Below are positions 18,501 through 27,546 of a DNA stretch of 64,000 nt, piece after piece. The stretch's first letter is position 1. The number at the start of each line of letters is the position of its first letter. The DNA is from Prochlorococcus sp. AG-347-M23 (GTDB lineage Bacteria > Cyanobacteriota > Cyanobacteriia > PCC-6307 > Cyanobiaceae): the NCBI GenBank assembly GCA_003278855.1, contig QCCU01000001.1, positions 155,945 to 219,944 on the forward strand. The letters run 5' to 3'. The position numbers were made by a program, and so were the translations under genes. Under the pieces are notes generated by a model. The model did not search any database. It worked only from the letters and a program-made list of their open reading frames with translations, and was not told where the DNA came from.

Positions 18501-19482
18501 TATTGAAATAATTTCAAATGAAACAATTTTGAATTCGGTTCTTTTAGGAGAAACTTTGCCAAATTACTTGGATAATTTGAGTTTTAATAATCTTAAATTA
18601 AAACTTGGGCCTGAATTTAAACTTCAATATTCAGAGATAATTCAAGCTTATTTAGATACTAAATTAGACCTTACTATAAATGGCGAAGTAGGGAAAGATT
18701 TAAATGCTCGAGGTCTTATTTACCTTAAGAAAGGTAGAGCAAATCTATATACTACCCCGTTTAAACTTAATAAAAATAAAGACAATTATATTTTATTTGC
18801 TTCGAGAAGTGGTGTGGTTCCCTTTATTAATTTTTCTCTAGTCAGTAAAGTTCCAGACTCAATAATACCTATAAGTGAAAATAATCAGGATTTAAACATC
18901 TCAAGTGATGTTGCTGTGGATGATACTTCAGTTGGTAATGGGGCATTTGGAATTGGTAATACTAGGCTTATCAAAATTGAAGCATCTTATGAAGGATTTT
19001 TAGATCAATTATCTTTCGCTGATGAAAATAGAAGAATCCAATTAAGGAGTACGCCAAGTTATAACAGATCACAAATAATTGGTTTAATTGGAGGTAACTC
19101 TGCAAATTTAATAAATAGAGCATTTATTTCTCAACTAAATAATGCTGATGCATTTAGTGAAAGATTTCAGTTTTCTTTATATCCAGCGTTAATAGAAAAT
19201 AATGATTCATTAAATAATATTTTTTCTAATGAAAATTTAGATATAGAAAATGATGATCAATCATCTTCTAATGAAGAATTTTCTTCTCAAGCTTGGGTAG
19301 CCGAAATAGGGCTTGATATTACTGATGCGATAAATTTTGCCTTTCAAACCGTTCCAGGTAGAGATGATATTTCACCTTTAGGAATTTTGACTTTTCAGGC
19401 AAATCCAAACTTAGAATTATTAGGTTCTTATGATTCCAATGGGGATTGGAAAAGTCAAGTGCAGTTATTTTTTAGATATTAA
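15523..19482 (+). CDS. TamB-like (DUF490) envelope protein
   Basis: A 1319-residue protein of the TamB/AsmA-like superfamily, long beta-rich bridges that span the periplasm and take part in outer-membrane protein insertion or lipid transport. An N-terminal membrane anchor is at about residues 15-35. The body is a repetitive beta pattern rich in Asn, Asp, Lys and Ile, typical of the beta-taco groove. The C-terminal DUF490/TamB domain occupies roughly the last 400 residues and ends in an aromatic F-F-R-Y, as in outer-membrane-linked proteins. The start is uncertain: TTG at 15523 or TTG at 15535. In cyanobacteria and plastids relatives (slow growth 1/TIC236) link to Omp85/TOC75; that is family knowledge, not seen here. 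Confidence 0.85.
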   Translation: MGSNLKKIRSLNLNTKILLVGMLLPLGFLGTFLLNNFLKETYSSRKLELEKSIENLLDKNVALGDYVGIRFLGISLGNSKINDKNNIDSEITANNVYVGIMPFRSFLKQKWIVKISPKEATINIDRDFFKRDESYKDDRIKKKSKSKYDLNFNLNKYSDLKLNNAGLKTKVKGNVIYKSRNRQIIANINANFDEKGFLKFKFNTKLNQDFLKLDLFSKGLDLDNSEYIIGNRKISFKKGTFKSNFKFNKSSKRTFCEGRFSFTNLKIKPEDFAENINSDSTWFICKENNLMGNSENLNYGTLTSNFNLNIPFKKSSNNIDLKGSIGYVNSLNPDIKLSGNMPYWFDRRGINFGDIDSNFKINRTQLSNLNIFRKNDIRGFITARGELKGKITDPDISINFNVDYPHFKGIRIREIWEGDIKNENNEFLLNMKNRYSPIPSFLSIKFDSDLKLDNANFIRVFNSNKGTLGIVSEDDSYNWRADNFPLDELELSLNKNQFNRIDGIINGEGSISSDQSSLDGRLAWSLGKYRNINLANSLFDFSAKNNYFYINSSLYPIDGGVIEVEYDSNKNNFINSEFKNVSTSWTILTAVDIFNFDNKKVIPISKSNILDDLEINNDNKSFKERLDFIKNFIENSNVLEDKFNLQKYLNKFRSRYNAEITIQGDRPVNYKLNAKLNGYLDVPKDDYEGNKEEFSIDLEGGLLTGKGSLRINKLPLSTANIFLNKPRDFLGGLDMTLFYDLDTKSFSSEISSNNSSIKNNTIIFNKGLVEFDNSIFDIDFSLLINDSEIPINIEGSIPINKLDNLDLRLIGNGKFIELIDIFADEYFTFKEGDVNLRMILKGTLNKPLLNGFVVIKDSEIDFFNNIIKDINTIIIFDFDSLEINNLQAKTEDSGKIFIKGSLPFYSKNDSEKAEINLITNRFTLKKDNFNFLVDSDIDLSGSFESPVLGGSLAFNNGFINFNSTNQNNKKENNLIQKEDKKDWPELYWNNNENIEIISNETILNSVLLGETLPNYLDNLSFNNLKLKLGPEFKLQYSEIIQAYLDTKLDLTINGEVGKDLNARGLIYLKKGRANLYTTPFKLNKNKDNYILFASRSGVVPFINFSLVSKVPDSIIPISENNQDLNISSDVAVDDTSVGNGAFGIGNTRLIKIEASYEGFLDQLSFADENRRIQLRSTPSYNRSQIIGLIGGNSANLINRAFISQLNNADAFSERFQFSLYPALIENNDSLNNIFSNENLDIENDDQSSSNEEFSSQAWVAEIGLDITDAINFAFQTVPGRDDISPLGILTFQANPNLELLGSYDSNGDWKSQVQLFFRY

Positions 19483-19547
19483 ATTGAGAGAAATTTACTT
19501 TAAAGAATCTTTAATTTGAATTATTATTAAATTAACTAAAAAATATT

Positions 19548-20858
19548 ATGGCTAATATCTTTGAAGTTCCTCAACCAGGTAATGATCTTTTAGAAAAAGC
19601 TAATAAAGTTCTTACGGCATCAATAGAAATAAGTCAGACTGAAAATCAAAATCGAATTAAAGCCTTAAATTTTATGGCTGATTATCTAGAAAGAAATTCT
19701 AATGAAATATTAGATGCTAATAATGCGGATTATTCAAGTGCACAAAAAAAGGGTATTTCTAGGGCTTTACTTTCTAGATTAAAGTTATCAAAATCAAAAT
19801 TAAATGCAGGAATTGAAGGAGTAAGAAAAGTTGGAGACTTAGCTGATCCTGTAAATCAAGTTCAAATTAAAAGAGAGCTTTCAAAGGGATTGATCTTAGA
19901 AAGAAAAACTGTGCCAATCGGAGTTTTAGGGGTTATTTTTGAATCAAGGCCAGATGCCGTGATGCAGATTAGTTCATTAGCAATAAGAGCAGGTAATGGA
20001 GTAATGCTAAAAGGTGGTAGTGAAGCTAATTTAACAAATAAAGCAATAGTCAAGGCATTGCAAGAAGGTTTAAATGAATCAGGTCTTGATAAAAATGCAA
20101 TATGTTTATTAACAAGCAGAAAAGATAGCATGGCGATGTTAAATCTTGAGAAATACATTAATTTAATAATTCCAAGAGGAAGTAATGAATTAGTTAAATT
20201 TATTCAAGAGAATACAAGAATTCCTGTGTTAGGCCATGCTGATGGAATTTGTCATTTGTTTATAGATATTGAGGCAAATCTAGAGATGGCTTTATCAGTC
20301 GCTTTAGACAGCAAAATTCAATATCCTGCAGCATGTAATGCTATCGAAACTTTATTAGTGCATAATGATATCGCACCAGCTTTTTTAGAAAAGGCCATCC
20401 CATTGTTTAATTCTAATAATGTTAAATTAATTGGAGATAAGAGATCAGTTGAATTAGGGTTAAAGTATGAGGCTAGTCTAGAAGATTGGAAAACTGAATA
20501 TTTGGATTTAATTTTATCGATAAAAATTGTTGATGATCTCGATGAGGCAATCGCACATATTCAAAAATATAGTTCAAAACATACAGATGGAATAATTACT
20601 GAAAATTCATATACTGCCAATAAATTTATGAATGTAGTTGATAGTTCAGGTGTTTTTCATAATTGCTCTACTAGGTTTGCAGATGGTTTTAGATATGGAT
20701 TCGGAGCTGAAGTTGGTATATCTACTCAAACTCTTCCCCCAAGGGGACCTGTAGGTCTAGAAGGTTTGGTAACTTATAAATATTTCCTAAAGGGTGATGG
20801 GAATATAGTTGATGATTTTTCATCAGGAAAGGCTATCTATACACATAAAGATCTTTAA
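19548..20858 (+). CDS. proA: gamma-glutamyl phosphate reductase
   Basis: ProA reduces gamma-glutamyl phosphate to glutamate-5-semialdehyde with NADPH in proline synthesis. The 436 residues are full length for this aldehyde-dehydrogenase-like enzyme. The N-terminal domain has P-I-G-V-L-G-V-I-F-E-S-R-P-D, the nucleotide site L-K-G-G-S-E-A, and the active Cys lies in Y-P-A-A-C-N-A-I-E-T. The C-terminal F-G-A-E-V-G-I-S-T-Q motif is also intact. It precedes folB by 11 bases. Confidence 0.97.
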   Translation: MANIFEVPQPGNDLLEKANKVLTASIEISQTENQNRIKALNFMADYLERNSNEILDANNADYSSAQKKGISRALLSRLKLSKSKLNAGIEGVRKVGDLADPVNQVQIKRELSKGLILERKTVPIGVLGVIFESRPDAVMQISSLAIRAGNGVMLKGGSEANLTNKAIVKALQEGLNESGLDKNAICLLTSRKDSMAMLNLEKYINLIIPRGSNELVKFIQENTRIPVLGHADGICHLFIDIEANLEMALSVALDSKIQYPAACNAIETLLVHNDIAPAFLEKAIPLFNSNNVKLIGDKRSVELGLKYEASLEDWKTEYLDLILSIKIVDDLDEAIAHIQKYSSKHTDGIITENSYTANKFMNVVDSSGVFHNCSTRFADGFRYGFGAEVGISTQTLPPRGPVGLEGLVTYKYFLKGDGNIVDDFSSGKAIYTHKDL

Positions 20859-20869
20859 AACTTTTAAAG

Positions 20870-21232
20870 ATGGAAACTTTTTTAAAAATTGAGAATATTA
20901 AACTTTGGGCTAGGGTTGGCGTACTTGATGAAGAAAGGGAATTAGGACAACTATTTATTTTAGATATATTTTTGTGGACTGATTTTGAAAAATGTACAAT
21001 AAATGATGATATAAAAAAAACAGTTGACTATTCGGAATTAGTTCAAATTTTAAAAGATCAATCAAAGAAAATATATTGTTATACAATCGAAAAATATTCC
21101 AACGCAATTTTAGAAATCATTGATCAGGAATTTAAGATTTCTAAAATTAAAATTATTTTGACAAAATGCAACCCTCCAATCACAGGATTCGATGGAAAGG
21201 TTTCAATAGTAAGAATTCTTGAAAATAATTAA
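20870..21232 (+). CDS. folB: dihydroneopterin aldolase
   Basis: FolB converts 7,8-dihydroneopterin to 6-hydroxymethyl-dihydropterin and glycolaldehyde in folate synthesis. The 120-residue length is typical. The family segments are visible: W-A-R-V-G-V-L-D-E-E-R-E-L-G-Q near the N-terminus with the catalytic Glu region, V-D-Y-S-E-L-V, and the late K-C-N-P-P-I-T-G. The final Lys-type active residue is less clear. It is sandwiched between proA and a hydrolase whose start overlaps its last 14 bases. Confidence 0.9.
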   Translation: METFLKIENIKLWARVGVLDEERELGQLFILDIFLWTDFEKCTINDDIKKTVDYSELVQILKDQSKKIYCYTIEKYSNAILEIIDQEFKISKIKIILTKCNPPITGFDGKVSIVRILENN

Positions 21233-21830
21233 AGTATTGGAAAGAAGAAATCCTATCGTATTGATTCATGGTCTTTGGAATACTTCAAGTATTTTTTCTT
21301 CAATTACCCCTAAACTTGATAATATTGGCATTGAATATTTTGCCCCAACTCTTGAGCATTCATATGGAATGACTTCAATACTTGATTTGACTAATAAATT
21401 AAACGTATTAATTTTAGAAAAATACGGTTTAGAAAAAGAAATAGATATTTTGGGATTTTCTATGGGAGGAATAATTGGTAGGCACTGGCTTCAAAAATTT
21501 AATGGATATAAAAGAACAAGAAGATTAATATCTATAGGGTCCCCTCACAAAGGAACTTTGATGGCTCAATTAATACCTAAATACCCTTTTAAAGGTATAT
21601 CAGAAATGAAAATAAATAGTAAGTTTTTGAGAGGACTCGCGAATAATGATTTTTTTCTTGACGATATTGAGTGTATAAATTTCTTTACTTATTGGGATTT
21701 GATGGTTTTCCCTGGCTGGTGGACAAATTTAAATTTTGGAAAAAAAATATCAGTAAAAGTATATAAACATAGAAATCTTGTAAGAAATAAATCTGTTGTG
21801 GATAAAATAATCGATGAAATTATTATGTAG
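21219..21830 (+). CDS. lipase-like alpha/beta hydrolase
   Basis: A 203-residue alpha/beta-hydrolase. The N-terminal strand and oxyanion motif P-I-V-L-I-H-G-L-W, and nucleophile Ser81 in G-F-S-M-G-G, are clear. A later S-P-H-K-G-T is typical of triacylglycerol lipase/PGAP1-like proteins. A catalytic His probably lies in K-H-R-N-L-V at the C-terminus. Two TTG starts are possible (21219 or 21237); both place the start within or next to the end of folB, so translation is probably coupled. The tail overlaps the end of the oligopeptidase gene on the other strand by 8 bases. Substrate unknown. Confidence 0.78.
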   Translation: MKIIKVLERRNPIVLIHGLWNTSSIFSSITPKLDNIGIEYFAPTLEHSYGMTSILDLTNKLNVLILEKYGLEKEIDILGFSMGGIIGRHWLQKFNGYKRTRRLISIGSPHKGTLMAQLIPKYPFKGISEMKINSKFLRGLANNDFFLDDIECINFFTYWDLMVFPGWWTNLNFGKKISVKVYKHRNLVRNKSVVDKIIDEIIM

Positions 21831-23910
21831 CTTCAGATAAGCCTAAGTGTCTTATTAAGGAATCTGTTTTTGGCTCTCTTCCCCTGAATAGTTTGAATAT
21901 GTCTAGGGGGGGTAAGCTACCACCCAAGCTAAGTATTGTATCTTTGAATTTTTTCCCTATTAACTTTAAATCTTCAGAGTTTTCTAGATCAGCTTCTTCA
22001 AACATTGAAAATGCATCAGCACTAAGAACTTCAGCCCACTTATATGAGTAATATCCTGCAGAATATCCTCCTGCAAATATATGACTAAAACAACAAAGAA
22101 ATTGATCTTCTGGAATTGGTTCAATAACAGTAGTTTGTTTTGCAATTTCTCTTCTTATTTCATCTGCTTTTTTACCTTCGTTTTTATCAATATTACTGTG
22201 CAATCTGATGTCTGTAATTGCAAAATGTAGTTGTCTAAGAGTAGCCATCCCACAATTAAAAGTTCTATTCCTCAGGAGCTTCTTAAAATTCTCATCGGAT
22301 AATTTTTCTCCTGTTTTGTAGTGCTTAGCAATGTTAATAAGTGTATTTTTATCGAAACACCAGTTTTCCATAAATTGACTTGGAAGTTCGACTGCATCCC
22401 ATTCAACGTTATTGATTCCAGCTGCTTGAGGAAGATTTACAGTAGTAAGCATGTGTTGAAGACCATGACCAAATTCATGAAACAGTGTCTGAACTTCTTC
22501 AAAACTCATCAAACTAGGTTTATCTTTTGATGGTGGAGTCTGATTACAAACTAGATAAGCTACAGGGAGGGTCTTTTTGCCAACATTATTTTTATTCAAA
22601 CATTCATCCATCCAAGCTCCTCCTCTCTTTGATTCAGGCCTTGAATATGGATCGAGGTAAAATGATGCTATTTTGTTATTTTCTTTATTGAGGATATTAA
22701 AAAATAAAACATCATCATTCCACAGAGGTGCCTCATCAGTCGCCTCGACTACTTTAATTTCAAAAAGCTTTTCACTTAATTTAAATAAACCTTTCAAAAC
22801 ATCATTAAGTGGGAACCAAGGTCTCAAAGACTCTTGATCCAAATTTAGCTTTTCCTTTCTAAGAAGTTCGGACCAATAACTAATATCCCATGGTTCAATA
22901 TTCTGTGATTTTGAAAACCCATTAGCCTTAGAAAACTTATCAAGCGTTTCTAATTCAATTTTTGCGGTTTTGAATGCTGGTTCTCTCAATTCTTCTAAAA
23001 GGTCTTCAACATTTTTAATTTCTTTCGCCATTTTCGTTGACAAACTAAGTTCTGCCCAACTTTTATAACCGAGAAGATTAGCCTGTTTAGTCCTAAGAGA
23101 TAATATCTCTTCAATTAAGTGAGAATTATTATTTTCTCCTCGAGACGCCCTACCAACGAATGCTTTGTATAGTTTTTCTCTAAGGTTACGGTCGGTGGCA
23201 TATGTCATGAATGAAGTATAAGTTGGAGTATCTAGACTTAATTTCCAAGGACCATTTTTAATATCGACTTCTTCAACTTTTTTTAAATGATTTTGTGCAG
23301 AAATTGCCATCAATTCAAGAACTCTTTCAGGAAGACCATCTACTTCAGATTTTTTATCTAATAATAAAAACCATTTATTAGTAGCATCAAGAACATTATT
23401 GCTGAAGTCTGTTGATAGCTTTCCAAGCTTTTCTGAAATGTTGTTGAATTCTTCTTGATCATTTTTTTGTAGTGAAATGCCTCTGTGTTGCATTTCAAGA
23501 ATCTCTTTATCTAAAATTCTATTTTTGGTTTGATCAAAGTCATTTGTCTCTTTAAGCTTGACTAGTGAATTATAAATTATTTTACTTTGTCCGAATTTGT
23601 TACTCAAGCTAATAATCTCTGGAAGAAATTTTGAATATATAGCTCTAAGACTTTCAGAATTATTTACTGCATTTAGGTGGCTTATTACTCCCCAACTCCA
23701 TCTAAGATTTTCATTGACTTCATTTAAAGGATTTATTACTTTATCCCAATTTAAATCGTTGTGAATCAAATAGTTAGATAAATTTTTCTCTATGTTTTTA
23801 AAATCTTCAGCTATCTTTTGTAGTACTACTGGGAATTGTTTACTTATGCTTTCAGGAGTAAATTTATTAAATTCTGGTAATTCTCCATATTTAAAAATTG
23901 AGGTATCCAT
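21823..23910 (-). CDS. prlC: M3 family oligopeptidase (oligopeptidase A type)
   Basis: A 695-residue zinc metallopeptidase of family M3, which cleaves short peptides, including signal-peptide fragments, in the cytoplasm. The H-E-F-G-H zinc motif is at residues 478-482, and the third ligand Glu lies in the downstream V-E-W-D-A-V-E-L-P-S-Q-F segment. The F-A-G-G-Y-S-A-G-Y-Y-S-Y-x-W motif typical of oligopeptidase A is present near residue 635. The N-terminal helical domain is complete. It is the last gene after ndhD (13 bases apart). Confidence 0.93.
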   Translation of the reverse strand: MDTSIFKYGELPEFNKFTPESISKQFPVVLQKIAEDFKNIEKNLSNYLIHNDLNWDKVINPLNEVNENLRWSWGVISHLNAVNNSESLRAIYSKFLPEIISLSNKFGQSKIIYNSLVKLKETNDFDQTKNRILDKEILEMQHRGISLQKNDQEEFNNISEKLGKLSTDFSNNVLDATNKWFLLLDKKSEVDGLPERVLELMAISAQNHLKKVEEVDIKNGPWKLSLDTPTYTSFMTYATDRNLREKLYKAFVGRASRGENNNSHLIEEILSLRTKQANLLGYKSWAELSLSTKMAKEIKNVEDLLEELREPAFKTAKIELETLDKFSKANGFSKSQNIEPWDISYWSELLRKEKLNLDQESLRPWFPLNDVLKGLFKLSEKLFEIKVVEATDEAPLWNDDVLFFNILNKENNKIASFYLDPYSRPESKRGGAWMDECLNKNNVGKKTLPVAYLVCNQTPPSKDKPSLMSFEEVQTLFHEFGHGLQHMLTTVNLPQAAGINNVEWDAVELPSQFMENWCFDKNTLINIAKHYKTGEKLSDENFKKLLRNRTFNCGMATLRQLHFAITDIRLHSNIDKNEGKKADEIRREIAKQTTVIEPIPEDQFLCCFSHIFAGGYSAGYYSYKWAEVLSADAFSMFEEADLENSEDLKLIGKKFKDTILSLGGSLPPLDIFKLFRGREPKTDSLIRHLGLSEAT

Positions 23911-23923
23911 TTATTAAAGTAAT

Positions 23924-25465
23924 CTAATTAACTAAAGTTGGTATTGACCCGACTAATTTAGCTAGAGTAAGCTGCTGACTGAGAGCATTCGTTGAAGATT
24001 CGTATAAATTTATCGCAATTTTTGGCCAAAACCCTATCACTAAAGTAGGCAACAATAAGCTGAACCCTATTGTCAATTCTCTACCATTCATCTCTTTAAC
24101 TGTAGCTAGTGCAGGAATTCTAGGGCCAAAGAATACTCTTCTACACATTGACAATAGATATATTGGAGTCAGAACTAAACCTATAGCTGCAATAAGAATC
24201 GTTATTGATCTAAAAATAGAGCTGAAGCCTTCTTGACTAGTGATTCCTAAAAATACAGTTATTTCACTTATAAATCCGCTCATCCCAGGCAGTGCTAAAG
24301 AAGCCAAAGAACTTGCTAAGAAAAAAGCAAAAGTTATTGGCAAGACCTTTGCCAAGCCTCCCATATTTGGTATCGAAAGAGTATTTGTTCTTTCATAGAA
24401 CGAGCCCGTAACAAAAAACATGGCTGCAGCTATGAGTCCGTGACTTATCATCTGGAGCATTGCTCCGCTTATTCCTAGAGCATCTACTGCTCCAATCCCT
24501 AATAGAACAAAACCCATATGGCTCACAGAGCTGCATGCAATTCTCCTTTTAACATTATCTTGGGCAAATGCATTAAGAGCTCCGTAAATGATATTAATGA
24601 TTCCAAGAATAATTAACGCAGGTGCAATTTGAAGGTGGACTTCAGGTAGTATTTGAACATTGAATCTTAAGAGAGCATAACCTCCCATTTTTAAGAGTAT
24701 TCCAGCTAGTAACATTGAAACTGGAGCATTAGCCTCTCCATGTGCATCGGGTAACCAAGTATGCAATGGAAAGATAGGAAGTTTTACTCCAAAACCAATT
24801 AAAAATCCCAAATAAGATAATAAAGCTAGGCTTCCCGTTACATGTTTATTTGTTAAATCGGTAATATTCAAAGTAAAAGTATCACCACTCAAGGCAAGTG
24901 CTAAGCCACTTATGAGTATTAATAAAGAAGCTAAAGCTGTATAAAGAATGAATTTAGTTGCCGCATATAATTTCTTTTTCCCTCCCCAAATTGCAATAAG
25001 AAGATATACCGGAACTAATTCAAGTTCCCATGCCAAGAAAAACAATAGGAAATCTTGGGAAAGGAAAACTAGTGCCTGTGCTGATGCTTGTACTAATAAA
25101 AGAGCAAAATATAGATTAGATTTTTTCTTAATTTTCCAACTAGCAGCAGCCGATAAAAATGTAATTAACCCACTTAAAGCTACTAAAGGAGCAGATAACC
25201 CATCTACGCCAAGAGACCACTCTAAGCCTATAGATGGCAACCAAGAAGCTCTTTCTACCAGTTGTAAAGAGCTATCTGAGGTATTGAATTTTTGAAAAAG
25301 GACGCCGGTTATTAGTAAAAAATCTATAAATAAAAAACCTAATGAGATATTTCTAGGTAGTGAATTATCTTCTCCTTCTTTTGAACTCAAGAAAGGCATT
25401 ATTAGTGCCCCAATTAAAGGCAGTAAAACAATAGATGATAGCCAAGGAAAAGATTCTAAATTCAT
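23924..25465 (-). CDS. ndhD: NAD(P)H dehydrogenase (NDH-1) subunit 4
   Basis: A 513-residue polytopic membrane protein of the Mrp/NuoM-like family, a proton-pumping subunit of thylakoid NDH-1. About 14 hydrophobic helices run through the sequence. Hallmarks include [12 protein letters not shown] (the conserved Glu of helix 5), [18 protein letters not shown] and the Lys near [15 protein letters not shown]. It resembles NdhD1 (respiratory/cyclic electron flow type) more than CO2-uptake paralogues, though paralogue choice needs a tree. thrB lies upstream with a hairpin between them. Confidence 0.94.
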   Translation of the reverse strand: MNLESFPWLSSIVLLPLIGALIMPFLSSKEGEDNSLPRNISLGFLFIDFLLITGVLFQKFNTSDSSLQLVERASWLPSIGLEWSLGVDGLSAPLVALSGLITFLSAAASWKIKKKSNLYFALLLVQASAQALVFLSQDFLLFFLAWELELVPVYLLIAIWGGKKKLYAATKFILYTALASLLILISGLALALSGDTFTLNITDLTNKHVTGSLALLSYLGFLIGFGVKLPIFPLHTWLPDAHGEANAPVSMLLAGILLKMGGYALLRFNVQILPEVHLQIAPALIILGIINIIYGALNAFAQDNVKRRIACSSVSHMGFVLLGIGAVDALGISGAMLQMISHGLIAAAMFFVTGSFYERTNTLSIPNMGGLAKVLPITFAFFLASSLASLALPGMSGFISEITVFLGITSQEGFSSIFRSITILIAAIGLVLTPIYLLSMCRRVFFGPRIPALATVKEMNGRELTIGFSLLLPTLVIGFWPKIAINLYESSTNALSQQLTLAKLVGSIPTLVN

Positions 25466-25534
25466 TTATGTAATGAATAATTTTTTTATTCTAGTTGAAG
25501 TTGTACTAGCTTGAGACTATAACATTAAAAATGC

Positions 25535-25552
25535 CTAAGTAAAACTACTTAG
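25535..25552 (-). terminator. possible hairpin terminator at the end of thrB
   Basis: A perfect 7-base inverted repeat (ctaagta / tacttag, 4-base loop) overlaps the thrB stop codon. Read on the minus strand it is followed by GC and then ATTTTT, a weak intrinsic-terminator layout between thrB and ndhD. With only two G/C pairs in the stem it is weak and may only attenuate. Confidence 0.4.
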
Positions 25553-26492
25553 CAGAGATAGTGCTAAATTGGCTGCCCGTTGTTTGAACGTTTAAGAACG
25601 GTGCTCTACTAGCTACACCTGACTTCTCCCATGCTTTCACCATGGCTTGACTGACGTTTTTACCATTTTCTTTTTTACACAAAGCTAAGATACTTGGACC
25701 AGCTCCACTAATTGCGCATCCTAAAGCGCCTGCATTTAGTGCGGCATCTTTTACTTCTAATCCACCCTTAATAAGTTTCCATCTGTAGGGTTCATGTAAC
25801 TTATCAAACATTCCTTCTTTTATAAGTTCCTCGTTACCTGCTTTTAAGCCGTTTAGTAACAAAGTAAGTGCCCCCATATTTGTAACGGCATCAGATATGG
25901 GTACATTCTTGGGCATAACCTTTCTTGCTTCACTTGTGCTTAGACGAATTGCAGGTATTGCTACAACAGCTTTAATCGAATCGTGCCAATCACATCTAAT
26001 GATTCTCCATCTTTGAGAAGAAGTCCTGGCTGTCAAACAAAGCCCGCCCAGAAGAGAGGGGACTACATTATCAGGATGACCTTCTATATCAATGGCAAGT
26101 TCAAGGAGTTTTTCTTTGGACAATGGAGAGTTCATTATTGCATTTGCTCCGATTAATCCAGCAACTATTGCTGTAGCACTACTTCCAAGCCCGCGTGCAG
26201 GCGGCACTGCCAACTTAACTCTTGCTTCAAGTGCAAAAGGATCCATACTTGCGCTCTCCCATACTTTCTGAGCTGCTCTAAAAACTAAATTTTCAGGTCC
26301 TCCTCTTAAATGATTCCCATCTGTACTTTCCATTATCAAATCAAATCTATCTCCACCACCTTCAATTCTTGTAAAAATAAATTCATTATACAAATCTAAT
26401 GCTGCTCCAAGACAATCGAATCCTGGCCCTAAATTGGCAGTTGTAGAAGGCACTATCACCTTTATTTTTTTACCTACTTCAGGAATAGACAT
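25545..26492 (-). CDS. thrB: homoserine kinase
   Basis: ThrB phosphorylates homoserine to O-phosphohomoserine, the precursor of threonine. The 315-residue GHMP kinase has the N-terminal P-S-T-T-A-N-L-G-P-G-F-D motif (about 16-27), the ATP loop P-P-A-R-G-L-G-S-S-A-T-A (about 97-108) and the C-terminal A-I-S-G-A-G-P-S-I. It lies 9 bases after glk, in the row trpS-thrS-glk-thrB; threonine synthesis and threonyl-tRNA charging are thus neighbours. Confidence 0.96.
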   Translation of the reverse strand: MSIPEVGKKIKVIVPSTTANLGPGFDCLGAALDLYNEFIFTRIEGGGDRFDLIMESTDGNHLRGGPENLVFRAAQKVWESASMDPFALEARVKLAVPPARGLGSSATAIVAGLIGANAIMNSPLSKEKLLELAIDIEGHPDNVVPSLLGGLCLTARTSSQRWRIIRCDWHDSIKAVVAIPAIRLSTSEARKVMPKNVPISDAVTNMGALTLLLNGLKAGNEELIKEGMFDKLHEPYRWKLIKGGLEVKDAALNAGALGCAISGAGPSILALCKKENGKNVSQAMVKAWEKSGVASRAPFLNVQTTGSQFSTISAK

Positions 26493-26501
26493 TTTTTGTT
26501 T

Positions 26502-27536
26502 TTAAGTTTTTAAAAGCATTTTTGCTCTACAGGCTGCACTAAAAAGTCCAAACTCTTCATCTAAAATTACTTTCATAGGTATTGTCTTAAGAATATCTTT
26601 TAATCTTCCCTTGTCGAAAAATTGTTTTAAAAATAAATCTGATTTAAAGTTTTTGAAATGTTTTGATGCGGTTCCTCCAGAAATCCATAACCCGCCAAAG
26701 CACAATTCTTGAAGAGCAACATCTCCCAGTAAAGAGGCATAGGCACTTAACCAAATCCTCTCAACTTCAATCATTAGCTGATCTCCTTCTCTAGAAAGAT
26801 TGCAAATTTTTTCAGGGAGTTCTTTTCTCTTTGCATCAAAAACTTTAATTTCTTTTAAATATTTTTGTAGAGGATGATTTTTGGCATCAGATTTGCTTAG
26901 TCGCCATTCGGCAATTCTCGATAAACCACTGCCGCTAATAATTCTTTCACAAGATATCCTTTCAACTTTTAGATAATTCTTAAGCCAAATTTTCAATTCC
27001 CATTCTAATTTTGACTTTGGCGAGTATTCAACATGACCACCTTCACTAGCTAAAACTTTTACCTTCCCCTCTGATATTATGCCTCTTGCGATGCCCAAAC
27101 CAGTCCCGGCTCCAACAATGGCATGCAAATCATTATTAGCACCTTCAGAATAGGATCCATTTTGGATAGTAGAATATTGATCTTTTTTTAAAAAAGGTAT
27201 TCCATAAATTTGTACAGCGAAATCATTTATTATCTCGCATCTTTTAAAATTAAATTTGTTCTGTAAAGCATTTCCTGAAATATTCCATGACAAGTTAATG
27301 ATTTTTGCGTTGTTGTTAGATAAAGGACCAGCTACGGCGAAACATGCAGAAGTAGGATGGGTAATATTTTTGCATTCATTTTTAAGAAAATCTTCTAAAA
27401 TAAGTTCAAAAGAATTCCAATCAGAAGATAAATATTTCTTTTTGAATAACAATTTAGGCGAATCATCATTTATTACTCTTTCGAATATTCCCAATAGAAC
27501 TTTGGTACCTCCTAAATCACATGCCAGAAAATTCAT
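26502..27536 (-). CDS. glk: glucokinase
   Basis: A 344-residue bacterial glucokinase of the Glk (hexokinase-like, not ROK) family, which phosphorylates glucose with ATP. The N-terminal phosphate motif D-L-G-G-T-K-V-L-L-G, the catalytic-base region I-N-D-F-A-V-Q, G-A-G-T-G-L-G-I-A and E-G-G-H-V-E-Y-S-P are all visible; the late G-G-L-W-I-S-G-G-T is the adenosine site. In cyanobacteria it feeds glucose from glycogen or uptake into metabolism. It lies between thrS (10 bases) and thrB (9 bases). Confidence 0.92.
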   Translation of the reverse strand: MNFLACDLGGTKVLLGIFERVINDDSPKLLFKKKYLSSDWNSFELILEDFLKNECKNITHPTSACFAVAGPLSNNNAKIINLSWNISGNALQNKFNFKRCEIINDFAVQIYGIPFLKKDQYSTIQNGSYSEGANNDLHAIVGAGTGLGIARGIISEGKVKVLASEGGHVEYSPKSKLEWELKIWLKNYLKVERISCERIISGSGLSRIAEWRLSKSDAKNHPLQKYLKEIKVFDAKRKELPEKICNLSREGDQLMIEVERIWLSAYASLLGDVALQELCFGGLWISGGTASKHFKNFKSDLFLKQFFDKGRLKDILKTIPMKVILDEEFGLFSAACRAKMLLKT

Positions 27537-27546
27537 CTATTCGAAA

